Shown here piece after piece: positions 8,028-16,643 of a stretch of DNA of 64,000 bases. This DNA is from Litoribaculum gwangyangense (GTDB taxonomy: Bacteria; Bacteroidota; Bacteroidia; Flavobacteriales; Flavobacteriaceae): the NCBI RefSeq assembly GCF_039543505.1, contig NZ_BAABJW010000001.1, positions 682,001 to 746,000 on the forward strand, read 5' to 3'. The notes under the pieces are model-generated. The model had not been told where the DNA came from and ran no database searches. It saw nothing but the letters and a program-made list of their open reading frames with translations. The first letter of the stretch is position 1, and the number at the start of each line of letters is the position of its first letter. A program made the translations under genes and the position numbers.

Positions 8028-9368
8028 ATGAAAAAACAAATCTACAGCCTACTTTTTCTTATCGGAATTTTAATAATTCCTCAATCAAACTTTGCCCAAA
8101 ACGATGACTTAGGAAACAACGACGACCAATTTCAAGAGCTTTTCTATGAAGCTTTAAAACAAAAAGGCATTGAAAATTATGATCGATCTGTTGAAGCACT
8201 TTTAAAATGTATTGATATTGATAATTCGGTACCTGTTTTATATTTCGAATTGGGTAAAAACTACAACAAACTCAAAAATTTTGGAGCTGCCGAAGACGCA
8301 TTAAAAAAAGCGGTTTATAAAGACCCCGATAACGAATGGTTTCTGGATGAATTATATGGTTTTTATGTAACGCAAAACGACTTAGATAAAGCTATAAATA
8401 CAGTTATGCAATTGGTTCAATACCATCCAGATTATAGAGAAGATTTAGCATCACTTTATTTAAAAACCGAAAAATTTGATGAAGCGCTAGAGATTTTAGA
8501 TGAATTGGATGAAGAATTTGGAATTTCACTTTCCCGCGACATGATGCGAAATAGAATTTATGAAGTTACTGGTAGAAAAAAAGATCAAATCAAAAACTTA
8601 GAAGAGCGTGTTGAAAACAACCCAGATAAAGAATCCAATTATTTAGCGCTCATTTTCCGATACAGTGAAAATAATGAAAAAGATAAAGCTTTTGAAACCG
8701 CCAAAGAACTCTTAAAAATAAATCCAGAATCCCAGTTAGTTCATTTGGCTCTTTACAAATTTTATTTAGATGATAACGATGCTGAAAAAGCCATTGAATC
8801 TATGAAAATTGTGGTTAGAAGCAATGAAATTAAACCAGAGGCAAAACTTAAAGTATTAACCGATTTTGTACAATTTGTTGAAGAAAACCCCCAATATGAA
8901 GCCGATTTGGTGGAAGCAACAACCTTGGTTAGCGACACTAATAACAGTAAAACACTTATTGAATTGGGGCAATACCACCTAGCAAAAAATAACAAAGCCA
9001 AAGCATTGGATTATTTTGAAACTGCTTTACAACTGGAACCCGAAAACTTTAATGTGTTGCGTAATGTGTTATTGTTATACATAGATTTAAAAAAATACGA
9101 TATAGCTAATGAAAAAAGTGCCCAAGCACTTGAAAAATATCCTTCACAACCTTTGTTTTACCTAGTAAATGGTGTGGCGCTTAACGAGTTAAACCAACCC
9201 AAAAAAGCCATTGAATCTTTAGAAATGGGGTTGGATTACATTATTGATAACACCAAAATGGAGGTCGATTTTTATAATCAACTCAGTAAAGCTTACACCT
9301 TGTCGAACAATACCGATAAAGCAAAAACGTTTAGTGATAAAGCAAAACAAATAGAAATTTCAAATTAA
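8028..9368 (+). CDS. Secreted/periplasmic tetratricopeptide repeat protein
   Basis: 446 aa with an N-terminal signal peptide (MKKQIYSLLFLIGILIIP...FAQ). The rest is a chain of TPR units, for example around residues 65-100 (VLYFELGKNYNKLKNFGAAEDALKKAV split over two helices) and near 310-345. TPR superhelices are scaffolds for protein contacts. The stop overlaps the ATG of the DUF4292 gene by 1 nt, and that gene overlaps the EnvC-like gene by 1 nt, so the three are translationally coupled. This arrangement suggests an envelope-assembly unit, but no specific role can be read. Confidence 0.87.
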   Translation: MKKQIYSLLFLIGILIIPQSNFAQNDDLGNNDDQFQELFYEALKQKGIENYDRSVEALLKCIDIDNSVPVLYFELGKNYNKLKNFGAAEDALKKAVYKDPDNEWFLDELYGFYVTQNDLDKAINTVMQLVQYHPDYREDLASLYLKTEKFDEALEILDELDEEFGISLSRDMMRNRIYEVTGRKKDQIKNLEERVENNPDKESNYLALIFRYSENNEKDKAFETAKELLKINPESQLVHLALYKFYLDDNDAEKAIESMKIVVRSNEIKPEAKLKVLTDFVQFVEENPQYEADLVEATTLVSDTNNSKTLIELGQYHLAKNNKAKALDYFETALQLEPENFNVLRNVLLLYIDLKKYDIANEKSAQALEKYPSQPLFYLVNGVALNELNQPKKAIESLEMGLDYIIDNTKMEVDFYNQLSKAYTLSNNTDKAKTFSDKAKQIEISN

Positions 9369-10135
9369 TGAATATACGCTCCAAACTCATTTTAGTCTCA
9401 TTGGTGTTTTTTTTGTTTCATTGTAAATCGGCAAAAACCATTGTCAATGGTGAAGCCAATTTCAACCTTTCTACAAAGCAATTAATAAAAGAAAATGCAA
9501 AACAATCGCCTTCTTTTAATACGTTTCAATCCAAACTCAAAATAACCCTTGACCAAAATGGAAAAATACAATCTCATACGGTTAATTTTAGAGCTAAAAA
9601 AGACGAAATGTTGTGGATTAACGCTTCATTTTCTGTTATTAGGGCTTTAGTAACACCTGAGAAAGTCAGTTTTTATAATAAGTTGGATAACACATATTTT
9701 GATGGCAATTATAAATATTTAAGTGATTTATTAGGCGCGGAACTGGATTTTCAAAAAGTCCAAAATCTATTGATGGGAGAAACCATCTATAATTTAAAAG
9801 ATGGTGATTACAAGGCGTCAGTGGATGATGGAAAATACATTGTTCAACCAAAAAAACAACGCGAGCTGTTTGAGATTTTCTTTTTGTTGGACCCTTCACT
9901 TTTTAAAGTGAAATCGCAACAAATTACACAACCCAAGGAAAAGAGACATCTACAAATAGATTACTTAACGTATCAAGAAGTTGATAAACAAATTTTACCC
10001 GAAAACATCAAAGTGATTGCTGTTGAAGGTAATGAAGAAATCATCTTAGGTTTAGAATTTAAGGGCATTACCTTAAATGAAGATTTACGGTTTCCGTTTA
10101 AAATACCATCAGGATTTAAAGAAATTGAGCTTTAA
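9368..10135 (+). CDS. DUF4292 family lipoprotein
   Basis: 255 aa. The N-terminus has a hydrophobic segment ending at LFHCKSAK, a lipobox-type Cys at residue 19, so it is probably an outer-membrane or periplasmic lipoprotein. The body (SPSFNTFQSKLKITLDQNG, later LMGETIYNL) matches the Bacteroidota DUF4292 family, whose fold resembles LolA/LolB-like lipoprotein carriers. That functional link is inference. Start and stop overlap both neighbours by 1 nt. Confidence 0.87.
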   Translation: MNIRSKLILVSLVFFLFHCKSAKTIVNGEANFNLSTKQLIKENAKQSPSFNTFQSKLKITLDQNGKIQSHTVNFRAKKDEMLWINASFSVIRALVTPEKVSFYNKLDNTYFDGNYKYLSDLLGAELDFQKVQNLLMGETIYNLKDGDYKASVDDGKYIVQPKKQRELFEIFFLLDPSLFKVKSQQITQPKEKRHLQIDYLTYQEVDKQILPENIKVIAVEGNEEIILGLEFKGITLNEDLRFPFKIPSGFKEIEL

Positions 10136-11364
10136 TGAGAAGTTGTCAAAAAAAATATAAAATAGTATTCTTACTTGGTTTCTTACTGTTCACTAGTGTT
10201 TCTTTTTCTCAAAATAATAAACAAAAAGAATTAGAAACTAGAAGACTGGAACTGCGCAGAGAGATTCAAAAAATAAACGAATTACGTGCCGAAAACAAAT
10301 CAAAAGAAAAATCGGAATTATCTCTTATTGAAAATTTTAATTATAAGATAAACGTGTTGTCCAATTTAATTAAAGTAACCAATCAGCAAGCCAATTTATT
10401 AACCCGAGAGATTAATTCAAATCAAAAAAAGATAACCGATTTACGTGACGAATTAAAGGAGCTAAAAGGTGATTATGCCGCTATGATTGTAAAATCATAC
10501 AAAAGTAAAAACCAACAAAGTAGGATCATGTTTTTACTGTCCTCAAATGACTTTAAACAAGCCTATAAACGTTTACAATACATTAAGCAATATTCCGATC
10601 ACCAAAAACAACAAGGTGAAACCATAAAAACTAAAACTATTGAATTACAAGAAACCAATAGCAGCTTATTAAAACAACAAGAGGAAAAGAAAAAGTTAAT
10701 TGCCGAAAACAGAGATGTTCAAAAATCTTTAGAAGTTGAAAGAAAAGAGCATGAAGCTTTAATGAAGTCTATTCAAAGTAACTTAAGTAAGTACACTGCA
10801 CAAATAAGAAGCAAGCAAAGAGAAGTCGATAGAATTGATGCCGAGATTGATAAAATAATTGCAGAGGCCATAGCAAAATCCAATGAAAAAGCAGGCAAAA
10901 GCTCCAGCTCCAGCACATTTGCATTAACGCCTGAAGAGAAGATTTTAGCATCAAATTTTACTTCCAATAAAGGTAAGTTGCCTTGGCCTGTTGAAAAGGG
11001 GTATGTTACTCTTGGATATGGTTCTCAACCATCTCCTATCAATAAATCATTAACCATAAAAAGTAATGGTGTAAGAATTGCTACCGAAAAGGGTGCTAAG
11101 GTAATGGCAGTTTTTAATGGTGAAGTTACTAAGGTCATAAATTTAAAAAATGCCAATCCTTTTGTAATGATACGTCATGGTAACTACTATACAGTCTATA
11201 AAAATCTTTCTAAAGTATATGTGAAAGAGGGCGATAAAGTATCAACAAAACAAGCTATTGGAGAAATATTTACAAATCCTTCAAACGGCGAAACTATTTT
11301 CAGTTTCATAATCTATAAAGATGGTGCAACACAAAACCCGGCGAGTTGGATTTATAAAATGTGA
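10135..11364 (+). CDS. EnvC-like murein hydrolase activator with degenerate LytM domain
   Basis: 409 aa with a signal peptide (about 1-25), a long coiled coil (about 28-255) rich in Glu/Lys/Gln, and a C-terminal LytM/M23 domain (about 285-405). This is the EnvC layout, in which the coiled coil docks to FtsEX and the LytM domain activates amidases. The M23 metal ligands appear lost: the HxxxD segment reads SNGVRIATEKG, the HLS segment reads YKNLSKV, and the final HxH reads IFSFII. So it is an activator rather than a peptidase, as in EnvC and NlpD. The name rests on architecture; no FtsEX genes are nearby. Confidence 0.88.
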   Translation: MRSCQKKYKIVFLLGFLLFTSVSFSQNNKQKELETRRLELRREIQKINELRAENKSKEKSELSLIENFNYKINVLSNLIKVTNQQANLLTREINSNQKKITDLRDELKELKGDYAAMIVKSYKSKNQQSRIMFLLSSNDFKQAYKRLQYIKQYSDHQKQQGETIKTKTIELQETNSSLLKQQEEKKKLIAENRDVQKSLEVERKEHEALMKSIQSNLSKYTAQIRSKQREVDRIDAEIDKIIAEAIAKSNEKAGKSSSSSTFALTPEEKILASNFTSNKGKLPWPVEKGYVTLGYGSQPSPINKSLTIKSNGVRIATEKGAKVMAVFNGEVTKVINLKNANPFVMIRHGNYYTVYKNLSKVYVKEGDKVSTKQAIGEIFTNPSNGETIFSFIIYKDGATQNPASWIYKM

Positions 11365-11373
11365 CACTTTGCA

Positions 11374-11402
11374 TCATCCTGAACGTGTTTCAGGATTTTA
11401 TT
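11374..11402 (+). terminator. Terminator-like hairpin formed by a repeat
   Basis: ATCCTGAA cgtg TTTCAGGAT followed by TTTTATT, 10 nt after the EnvC-like gene. The 'atcctgaacgtgtttcaggat' word is itself a recurrent flavobacterial intergenic repeat, here placed so it can end the upstream transcript. The opposite strand runs into the thioesterase stop. Confidence 0.7.
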
Positions 11403-11910
11403 ACATAAATAAAGCCTTTAACTCAGTTGCATCATTAGGTTTTATTTTTCCGGCTAGCAACAAGCTTAGTTGTTTTCTTCTTAAAGCAGCATCAAAACGC
11501 TCTTTTTCTAAATCAGTTTGAGGAGTTACTTCAGGCACCGTGGTAGGACGACCTGTCTCATCAACAGCCACAAAGGTATAAATAGCTTCATTTGCTTTTG
11601 TTTTATTTCCAGATTCACGGTCTTCTATCCAAACATCAATAAACACTTCCATAGATGTTTTGAAAGCCCTAGAAACTTTTGCTTCAACGGTTACTACACT
11701 ACCCAATGGTACAGCTCTATTAAATGCGACATGATTTACCGAAGCTGTAACCACAATGCGTCTACTATGTCTTCTAGCTGAAATGCTAGCAGCACGATCC
11801 ATACGCGCTAACAGCTCACCACCAAATAAATTATTTAAAGGATTGGTCTCACCAGGTAAGACCATATCGGTCATTATTGTTCTAGATTGTTCGGGAGTTT
11901 TTCCTTGCAT
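11401..11910 (-). CDS. Acyl-CoA thioesterase (hotdog fold)
   Basis: 169 aa. Hydrolyses acyl-CoA to free acid and CoA. The sequence MVLPGETNPLNNLFGGELL and AASISARRHSRRIVVTASVNHVAF are characteristic of the YciA/BFIT-type hotdog thioesterases, including the Asn/Asp-containing N-P-x-x-x-x-F-G-G active-site loop. A TATATTTG -7 box lies on the minus strand at 11934-11941, 24 nt before the start. It is convergent with the EnvC-like gene. Chain-length preference is unknown. Confidence 0.92.
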   Translation of the reverse strand: MQGKTPEQSRTIMTDMVLPGETNPLNNLFGGELLARMDRAASISARRHSRRIVVTASVNHVAFNRAVPLGSVVTVEAKVSRAFKTSMEVFIDVWIEDRESGNKTKANEAIYTFVAVDETGRPTTVPEVTPQTDLEKERFDAALRRKQLSLLLAGKIKPNDATELKALFM

Positions 11911-11987
11911 TATGGTAGATGTTGATAATGCAACAAATATAAAGCGTTTTGGAATATTAGTATTCTTAAAAACAAACTTATTACTTG

Positions 11988-13337
11988 CTAGTTTTCTACT
12001 TTTACAATTCTAGGTTTACTATTAAGCGAGAAATTAGGTTGAGTTTTCAATTTTTTTTGAACTGCTTCTAGGGTGTTAAATTTTTCAGTGTATACAAAAT
12101 ACCTAGCGCTATTACCATGAAAGAAGAAACCTGCATTGGTTATCCCTTCGGAGTGCAACTTTTCCATAAAAGCGTCTCTTTCAGATGGTTCAGAGTAAGT
12201 ATTTAATATAATATAGTAGCCGTTTTCTAAATTAGAAACACCTCTAACGATTTGAATGATATTAGCGTTTTCAGGGGGGCTTTTGATATTAGTATTGATA
12301 GTTTCCGAACTCAGATTAGTAGTTTCTTTTTCAGACGCGTCGATAGAGTTTTCATTAGATGATTCAGTTTCAAATTTTGTTTTTGAAGGAGAAAGGATTT
12401 GACTGGTTTTAGATTCTATTTTAATCCAAGCGTCTTTGTTGTGGGTTTTTCTAATTTCGCGAATCGCTTTTAGAGCATCAGTTCCCGTTTCGTGACTACT
12501 GTAAATCACCTCATACAAGCCAAATTTATTTAAACCAATAATTCTTGCATTATAGCCAAGTTCTCTAAGTTGATTAACCTTTTTTTCAGAATTTTCTTTA
12601 ATCCTAAATGCACCAGCAACAATATGATAATTACCAGTTTGTTTAGTTACATTTAAGGTAACAGCGGGAAGTGGATTAAGATTAAAAGTTGCTTCCTGTA
12701 TTTTGGTTTCTAATTGTTTTGCGGCTTCTAATTGCGCTAATTGATTATGTTTCTCAATTTGATTGACATAATAGTTTGAAGCCACAGATCCACCAATGGT
12801 TAAAGCAATTAGGGCAACTGCAGCATATCTTAAATAAAGTCGTGGTTTCCTTTTTTCTGGTGTAACTGTTATAGGAATTACTTTTTCAATGGTTTCCACT
12901 TCTTTTTTGTATGCCTCACGATTAACTTGTGGTGACACAAATTGTGATAAGCCAAAAGAATCTGTTAAATAATTAAGATGATAAGAGGGCTCAAATAAAA
13001 TCTTACCTTCATTATTGAAAACAATGTCGCCAATATTTTTAAAGGTAAGTGTTTCACCTTGGGTTAAATAAGATTTTAATATTTTAACACGTTTAGCAAT
13101 TTTTTTGTTGGCAGTTTCAAAAGGTATTTTCTCTACATCAGCAATATAATTAGCTAATAGGCCATCATTTTTTTGAATTTGCTCGTTAAAAGACACCATT
13201 TTTTTAGGAGCAAAAAATGTATTCGATGCATCATCGATAGTTGCGGGGCTATTTTGTGTTAAAAAAGCACCAAAATCAGGGATGGTGACGCACTCGTATC
13301 TGTAAAGTAAATCGCTTATGTAGGTTTCTAATTGCAT
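11988..13337 (-). CDS. HU-domain and SPOR-domain membrane protein
   Basis: 449 aa. Residues 1 to about 125 match the tandem HU-like domains found in Bacteroidota proteins related to CCDC81 (LYRYECVTIPDFGAFL; GETLTFKNIGDIVFNNEGKI). A membrane helix lies at about 168-191 (LYLRYAAVALIALTIGGSVA). A first SPOR-like stretch is around 230-290 and a second at about 365-445. SPOR domains bind denuded septal glycans, so the protein probably links a cytoplasmic HU-type domain to the peptidoglycan at division sites. A TAACTTTG box on the minus strand at 13343-13350 sits only 5 nt from the ATG, suggesting a leaderless or near-leaderless mRNA. Confidence 0.85.
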   Translation of the reverse strand: MQLETYISDLLYRYECVTIPDFGAFLTQNSPATIDDASNTFFAPKKMVSFNEQIQKNDGLLANYIADVEKIPFETANKKIAKRVKILKSYLTQGETLTFKNIGDIVFNNEGKILFEPSYHLNYLTDSFGLSQFVSPQVNREAYKKEVETIEKVIPITVTPEKRKPRLYLRYAAVALIALTIGGSVASNYYVNQIEKHNQLAQLEAAKQLETKIQEATFNLNPLPAVTLNVTKQTGNYHIVAGAFRIKENSEKKVNQLRELGYNARIIGLNKFGLYEVIYSSHETGTDALKAIREIRKTHNKDAWIKIESKTSQILSPSKTKFETESSNENSIDASEKETTNLSSETINTNIKSPPENANIIQIVRGVSNLENGYYIILNTYSEPSERDAFMEKLHSEGITNAGFFFHGNSARYFVYTEKFNTLEAVQKKLKTQPNFSLNSKPRIVKVEN

Positions 13338-13473
13338 AAAAACAAAGTTAAAATTTTTTGCTTTTAGATAAAATTTAGGGTGAAGTATTTATTAACAATA
13401 GGAAATGCTGAAATTTTAAGCTTCAATATTTGAGTAAAAATTCTTTTATTGCAACTTTAAAATCAAGGATGAA

Positions 13474-14577
13474 ATGACAGAAAATGATTTGCTTTACACT
13501 TTAGCGTTGCAACATATACCCAATATTGGCGATATTATTGCAAAACGCTTAATAAATCATTGTGGCTCTGCAGAAGGGGTTTTAAAAGAAAAAAAGCAAA
13601 ACCTAGCTAAAATTGGTGGTATTGGAAGTGTTATTTTAAGGGATTTGTATAACACTGAACATTTGAAAGAAGCCGAAAAAGAGATTGAGTTCATAAAATC
13701 AAATAACATTAAAGTTTCTTATTTCGAAGAGAATGATTATCCAAATAAATTAAAACATTGCATTGATGCCCCTATTTTGTTATTTCAAGTAGGGAATATA
13801 AATTTGAAACAACAACACATAATAAGTATTGTTGGAACACGAAAAATAACCACAATTGGCATAGCATTTTGCGAAGCTTTAGTTGAAAATCTAACGCCTT
13901 ATAATCCTGTAATAATCTCAGGATTTGCCTATGGAACTGATATTACTGCCCATAAAGCAGCCATTAAAAACAATTTGCAAACTATTGCATGTTTAGCACA
14001 TGGATTGAACACAATTTATCCCCATGTACATAAAAAATATATGCTAGATGTAGAAAAAAACGGTGGCTTTTTCACTGACTTTTGGAGTACAGATAATTTT
14101 GATAGAAATAATTTTTTAAAACGAAACAGGATTATTGCAGGATTAAGTGAAGCTACTATTGTAATTGAATCTGCCGAAAAAGGAGGTAGTTTGGTTACAG
14201 CAGACATTGCGAATTCATATGATAGAGAAGTGTTTGCTGTACCTGGAAGAATTACTGATGCACAAAGTGTTGGCTGTAATAATTTAATAAAACACCAAAA
14301 AGCACATATGTTAACCACACCATTAGATGTACCTTATATTTTAAATTGGAAGTTAGAAAATGATAAAAAACCATTGGTACAAAAGCAATTGTTTGTAGAG
14401 TTGGATACTACCGAAAAAACGATATATAACTACTTAAAAGAAACTGAAAAACAAGAGTTAGACGTCATTGCAATTAATTGTAACCTACCTATTTTTAAGG
14501 TAAGCAGTTCGTTGTTAAACATGGAATTAAAAGGCGTGATTAGACCGTTACCAGGAAAATTATTTGAAGTTATTTAG
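13474..14577 (+). CDS. dprA: DNA-processing protein DprA
   Basis: 367 aa. DprA/Smf binds incoming single-stranded DNA and loads RecA during natural transformation. A helix-hairpin-helix-like start (TLALQHIPNIGDIIAKRLI) is followed by the Rossmann-type core with VGTRKITTIG, ISGFAYGTDITAHKAA and the PGRITDAQSVGCNNLI stretch near 260-280. A winged-helix C-terminus ends at LFEVI. Normal length. It is convergent with a small membrane-protein gene, whose stop overlaps by 8 nt. Other competence genes are not in the window, although recA is about 5 kb away. Confidence 0.95.
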   Translation: MTENDLLYTLALQHIPNIGDIIAKRLINHCGSAEGVLKEKKQNLAKIGGIGSVILRDLYNTEHLKEAEKEIEFIKSNNIKVSYFEENDYPNKLKHCIDAPILLFQVGNINLKQQHIISIVGTRKITTIGIAFCEALVENLTPYNPVIISGFAYGTDITAHKAAIKNNLQTIACLAHGLNTIYPHVHKKYMLDVEKNGGFFTDFWSTDNFDRNNFLKRNRIIAGLSEATIVIESAEKGGSLVTADIANSYDREVFAVPGRITDAQSVGCNNLIKHQKAHMLTTPLDVPYILNWKLENDKKPLVQKQLFVELDTTEKTIYNYLKETEKQELDVIAINCNLPIFKVSSSLLNMELKGVIRPLPGKLFEVI

Positions 14578-14737
14578 ATTTTCTGATTAGCTGAATAAAA
14601 TGTGCGGTTGAAAGCAAAAAAATGATTATAGCCACTATGGTTAACCAATCGAAACCGTTTTCAGATAGAAATCTTGAAACAATAATCAATAGCATAGCTA
14701 ACATAGTTAGGATTGGTGATAAATATTCTTTTCTCAT
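14570..14737 (-). CDS. Small two-helix membrane protein
   Basis: 55 aa, found by reading the gap. It begins MRKEYLSPILTMLAMLLIIV and ends with FIQLIRKSK. Two hydrophobic helices (about 8-22 and 31-47) are separated by a short loop SRFLSENGFDW, with basic ends. The ATG lies 1 nt after the trpS stop, so it is probably cotranscribed with trpS. The 3' end overlaps dprA (convergent) by 8 nt. No family recognised; the membrane-protein shape and tight operon spacing are the support. Confidence 0.65.
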   Translation of the reverse strand: MRKEYLSPILTMLAMLLIIVSRFLSENGFDWLTIVAIIIFLLSTAHFIQLIRKSK

Positions 14738-14738
14738 T

Positions 14739-15707
14739 TTAATACCCTACCTTCTCTCTAACTCTTTTCAAAACAGCATTGGCAACTAACTTTGCTTTTT
14801 CAGCACCAACAGCCAACGATTTATCAATTTCGTTAAAATTATTCATGTAATAATTGTATCGCTCGCGTTGTGTTGCAAATTTTTCAACAATCAACTCAAA
14901 TAGGGCTTGTTTTGCATGGCCATAACCATAACCTCCTTTTTCATAGTTAGCTTTCATAGTTTCAATTTGCGCTTCATTAGCCAACAGACTATAAATAGCA
15001 AAACAGTTACAGCTTTTCCAATCTTTAGGGTCTTCAAGAGGGGTGCTATCAGTTTCTATGCTCATAATTTGCTTGCGTAGCTTTTTATCATCTAAAAAAA
15101 TATTAATGATGTTATTTCTACTTTTACTCATTTTTTCACCATCCGTTCCAGGTATAAGCATGGTGTTTTTTTGAACTTTGGCCTTGGGTAACACAAAGGT
15201 TTCCCCCGCTTTAGCATGAAAACGCGAAGCTACATCGCGGGTCATTTCAATATGTTGCTCTTGGTCTTTTCCAACAGGAATTATTTCTGCATCATACAAT
15301 AAAATATCGGCAGCCATGAGCATTGGGTAAGTAAATAAACCTGAGTTTACATCTTCCAACCTATCGGCTTTATCTTTAAAACTATGGGCAAGTGTTAAGC
15401 GCTGGTATGGAAAAAAACAACTTAAATACCATGATAATTCGGTTACTTGTGGCACATCGCTTTGTCTGTAAAATACGGTTTTATCAATATCCAATCCAAA
15501 AGCTAACCATGTTGCCGCGGTAGAGTAAGTATTGTAGCGCAAGTTCTCTGCATCTTTGATTTGTGTTAACGTATGCAGGTTTGCGATGAATAAATACGAA
15601 TCATTTTCAGGGTTTTTTGCCATTTCAATAGCTGGCATAATGGCGCCTAAAATATTTCCTAAATGTGGTGTCCCTGTGCTTTGTATGCCTGTGAGTATTC
15701 TTGCCAT
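14739..15707 (-). CDS. trpS: Tryptophanyl-tRNA synthetase
   Basis: Charges tRNA-Trp. The start chosen is the ATG at 15707, giving MARILTGIQSTGTPHLGN and 322 aa, the normal bacterial length. The longer frame to 15770 only adds residues encoded by an intergenic repeat. Class I motifs are present: TPHLGN (HIGH equivalent) and GEKMSKSRNN (KMSKS). A promoter is visible on the minus strand: TTG at 15796-15798, 20 nt, then TACCTTTG at 15768-15775, giving a leader of about 55 nt that includes a hairpin. Confidence 0.96.
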   Translation of the reverse strand: MARILTGIQSTGTPHLGNILGAIMPAIEMAKNPENDSYLFIANLHTLTQIKDAENLRYNTYSTAATWLAFGLDIDKTVFYRQSDVPQVTELSWYLSCFFPYQRLTLAHSFKDKADRLEDVNSGLFTYPMLMAADILLYDAEIIPVGKDQEQHIEMTRDVASRFHAKAGETFVLPKAKVQKNTMLIPGTDGEKMSKSRNNIINIFLDDKKLRKQIMSIETDSTPLEDPKDWKSCNCFAIYSLLANEAQIETMKANYEKGGYGYGHAKQALFELIVEKFATQRERYNYYMNNFNEIDKSLAVGAEKAKLVANAVLKRVREKVGY

Positions 15708-15713
15708 AATTTT

Positions 15714-15733
15714 ATTCCCAAGAAAGTGGGAAT
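15714..15733. repeat. Inverted repeat in the trpS leader
   Basis: ATTCCCA agaaag TGGGAAT, a perfect 7-bp palindrome with a 6-nt loop. The 'attcccacgaaagtgggaat' word recurs in flavobacterial intergenic DNA. It falls between the trpS -7 box and start codon, so it would form a hairpin in the trpS leader RNA. Confidence 0.55.
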
Positions 15734-15767
15734 CCCATAAAGTTAATCTTATATTTTCTTCTTCGAA

Positions 15768-15798
15768 CAAAGGTAATTTTTTTAATAGAATAGCTCAA
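15768..15798 (-). promoter_or_regulatory. trpS promoter
   Basis: Read on the minus strand: TTG (15798-15796), 20-nt spacer, TACCTTTG (15775-15768). This fits the Bacteroidetes consensus TTTG/TTG-N17-23-TAnnTTTG and decides the trpS start at 15707. Confidence 0.55.
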
Positions 15799-15808
15799 TA
15801 CAAATACG

Positions 15809-15816
15809 TATTTTTG
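15809..15816 (+). promoter_or_regulatory. -7 box of the acyltransferase gene
   Basis: TATTTTTG ends 8 nt before the ATG at 15824, so transcription would start almost at the start codon. No clear -33 TTG is visible. Confidence 0.4.
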
Positions 15817-15823
15817 GACTACA

Positions 15824-16561
15824 ATGAGGATTTTTAAATATATTTTCTGGATACTTTACCGCATTTGGTTTTACATATTAGTTGCACTTCCAATACTGGT
15901 TTTGTTTCCTTTACTTTTGGTTTCTATACTTAAAGAGTCCTGGTACCCTTTCTTTTTTAAACTTGCACGCTTTTGGGCAAAATTTATTTTAATAGGTATG
16001 GGCTTTATTTATAAAACTGAACGTGAGCAAACTCCAGATGTTAAAAAAAGCTATATGTTTATTGCTAACCATACCTCAATGACCGATATCATGTTGATGT
16101 TGGTTTCGGTTAAAAATCCGTTTGTGTTTGTTGGAAAAAAGGAGTTGGCTAAAATTCCTCTTTTTGGGTTCTTCTACAAGCGAACCTGTATTTTGGTAGA
16201 TAGGAGTTCTCCTAAAAGTAGGCAAGCAGTATTTTTAAGAGCTCAAAAACGATTAAAAGCTGGGGTAAGTATATGCATTTTCCCAGAAGGAGGAGTCCCA
16301 GAAGAGCATATTTTATTAGATGAATTCAAAGATGGAGCGTTCAGGCTAGCCATAAACCACCAAATACCTATTGTTCCAATAACCTTTGCCGATAATAAAA
16401 AACGATTTTCATATACGTTTTTTAGTGGAGGTCCCGGAAAAATGAGAGCTAAAATTCATAAATTTTTGTCAACTAAAGGATTGTCTATTAATGATACTAA
16501 AATTCTAAATGATAGGGCGCGAAGTATTATTTTGGAGGAATTAAAAGTATTTAATAAATAA
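15824..16561 (+). CDS. 1-acyl-sn-glycerol-3-phosphate acyltransferase (PlsC family)
   Basis: 245 aa. Transfers an acyl chain to lysophosphatidic acid to make phosphatidic acid in the inner membrane. N-terminal hydrophobic segment about 8-35; catalytic NHTSMTD (HX4D motif) near residue 85; FPEGG with the acceptor-binding Glu near 155. Followed by a terminator. A second PlsC-family gene lies at 55184, so the genome has at least two, possibly with different acyl preferences. Confidence 0.9.
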   Translation: MRIFKYIFWILYRIWFYILVALPILVLFPLLLVSILKESWYPFFFKLARFWAKFILIGMGFIYKTEREQTPDVKKSYMFIANHTSMTDIMLMLVSVKNPFVFVGKKELAKIPLFGFFYKRTCILVDRSSPKSRQAVFLRAQKRLKAGVSICIFPEGGVPEEHILLDEFKDGAFRLAINHQIPIVPITFADNKKRFSYTFFSGGPGKMRAKIHKFLSTKGLSINDTKILNDRARSIILEELKVFNK

Positions 16562-16592
16562 AAAACTGCTTCGGGGAGAAGCAGTTTTTTTA
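16562..16592. terminator. Bidirectional terminator between convergent genes
   Basis: AAAACTGCTTC gggga GAAGCAGTTTTTTT. A/T tracts flank the stem on both sides, so it can serve both the acyltransferase gene (+) and the barrel protein gene (-). Confidence 0.88.
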
Positions 16593-16643
16593 ATATGTGT
16601 TTTAGAGCTTAATTAAAACACATATCTAGATCTAACCAAAAAC

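Noticed and set aside
15708..15770. N-terminal extension of TrpS
   Set aside because: Encoded by an intergenic palindromic repeat; promoter and family alignment support ATG 15707.
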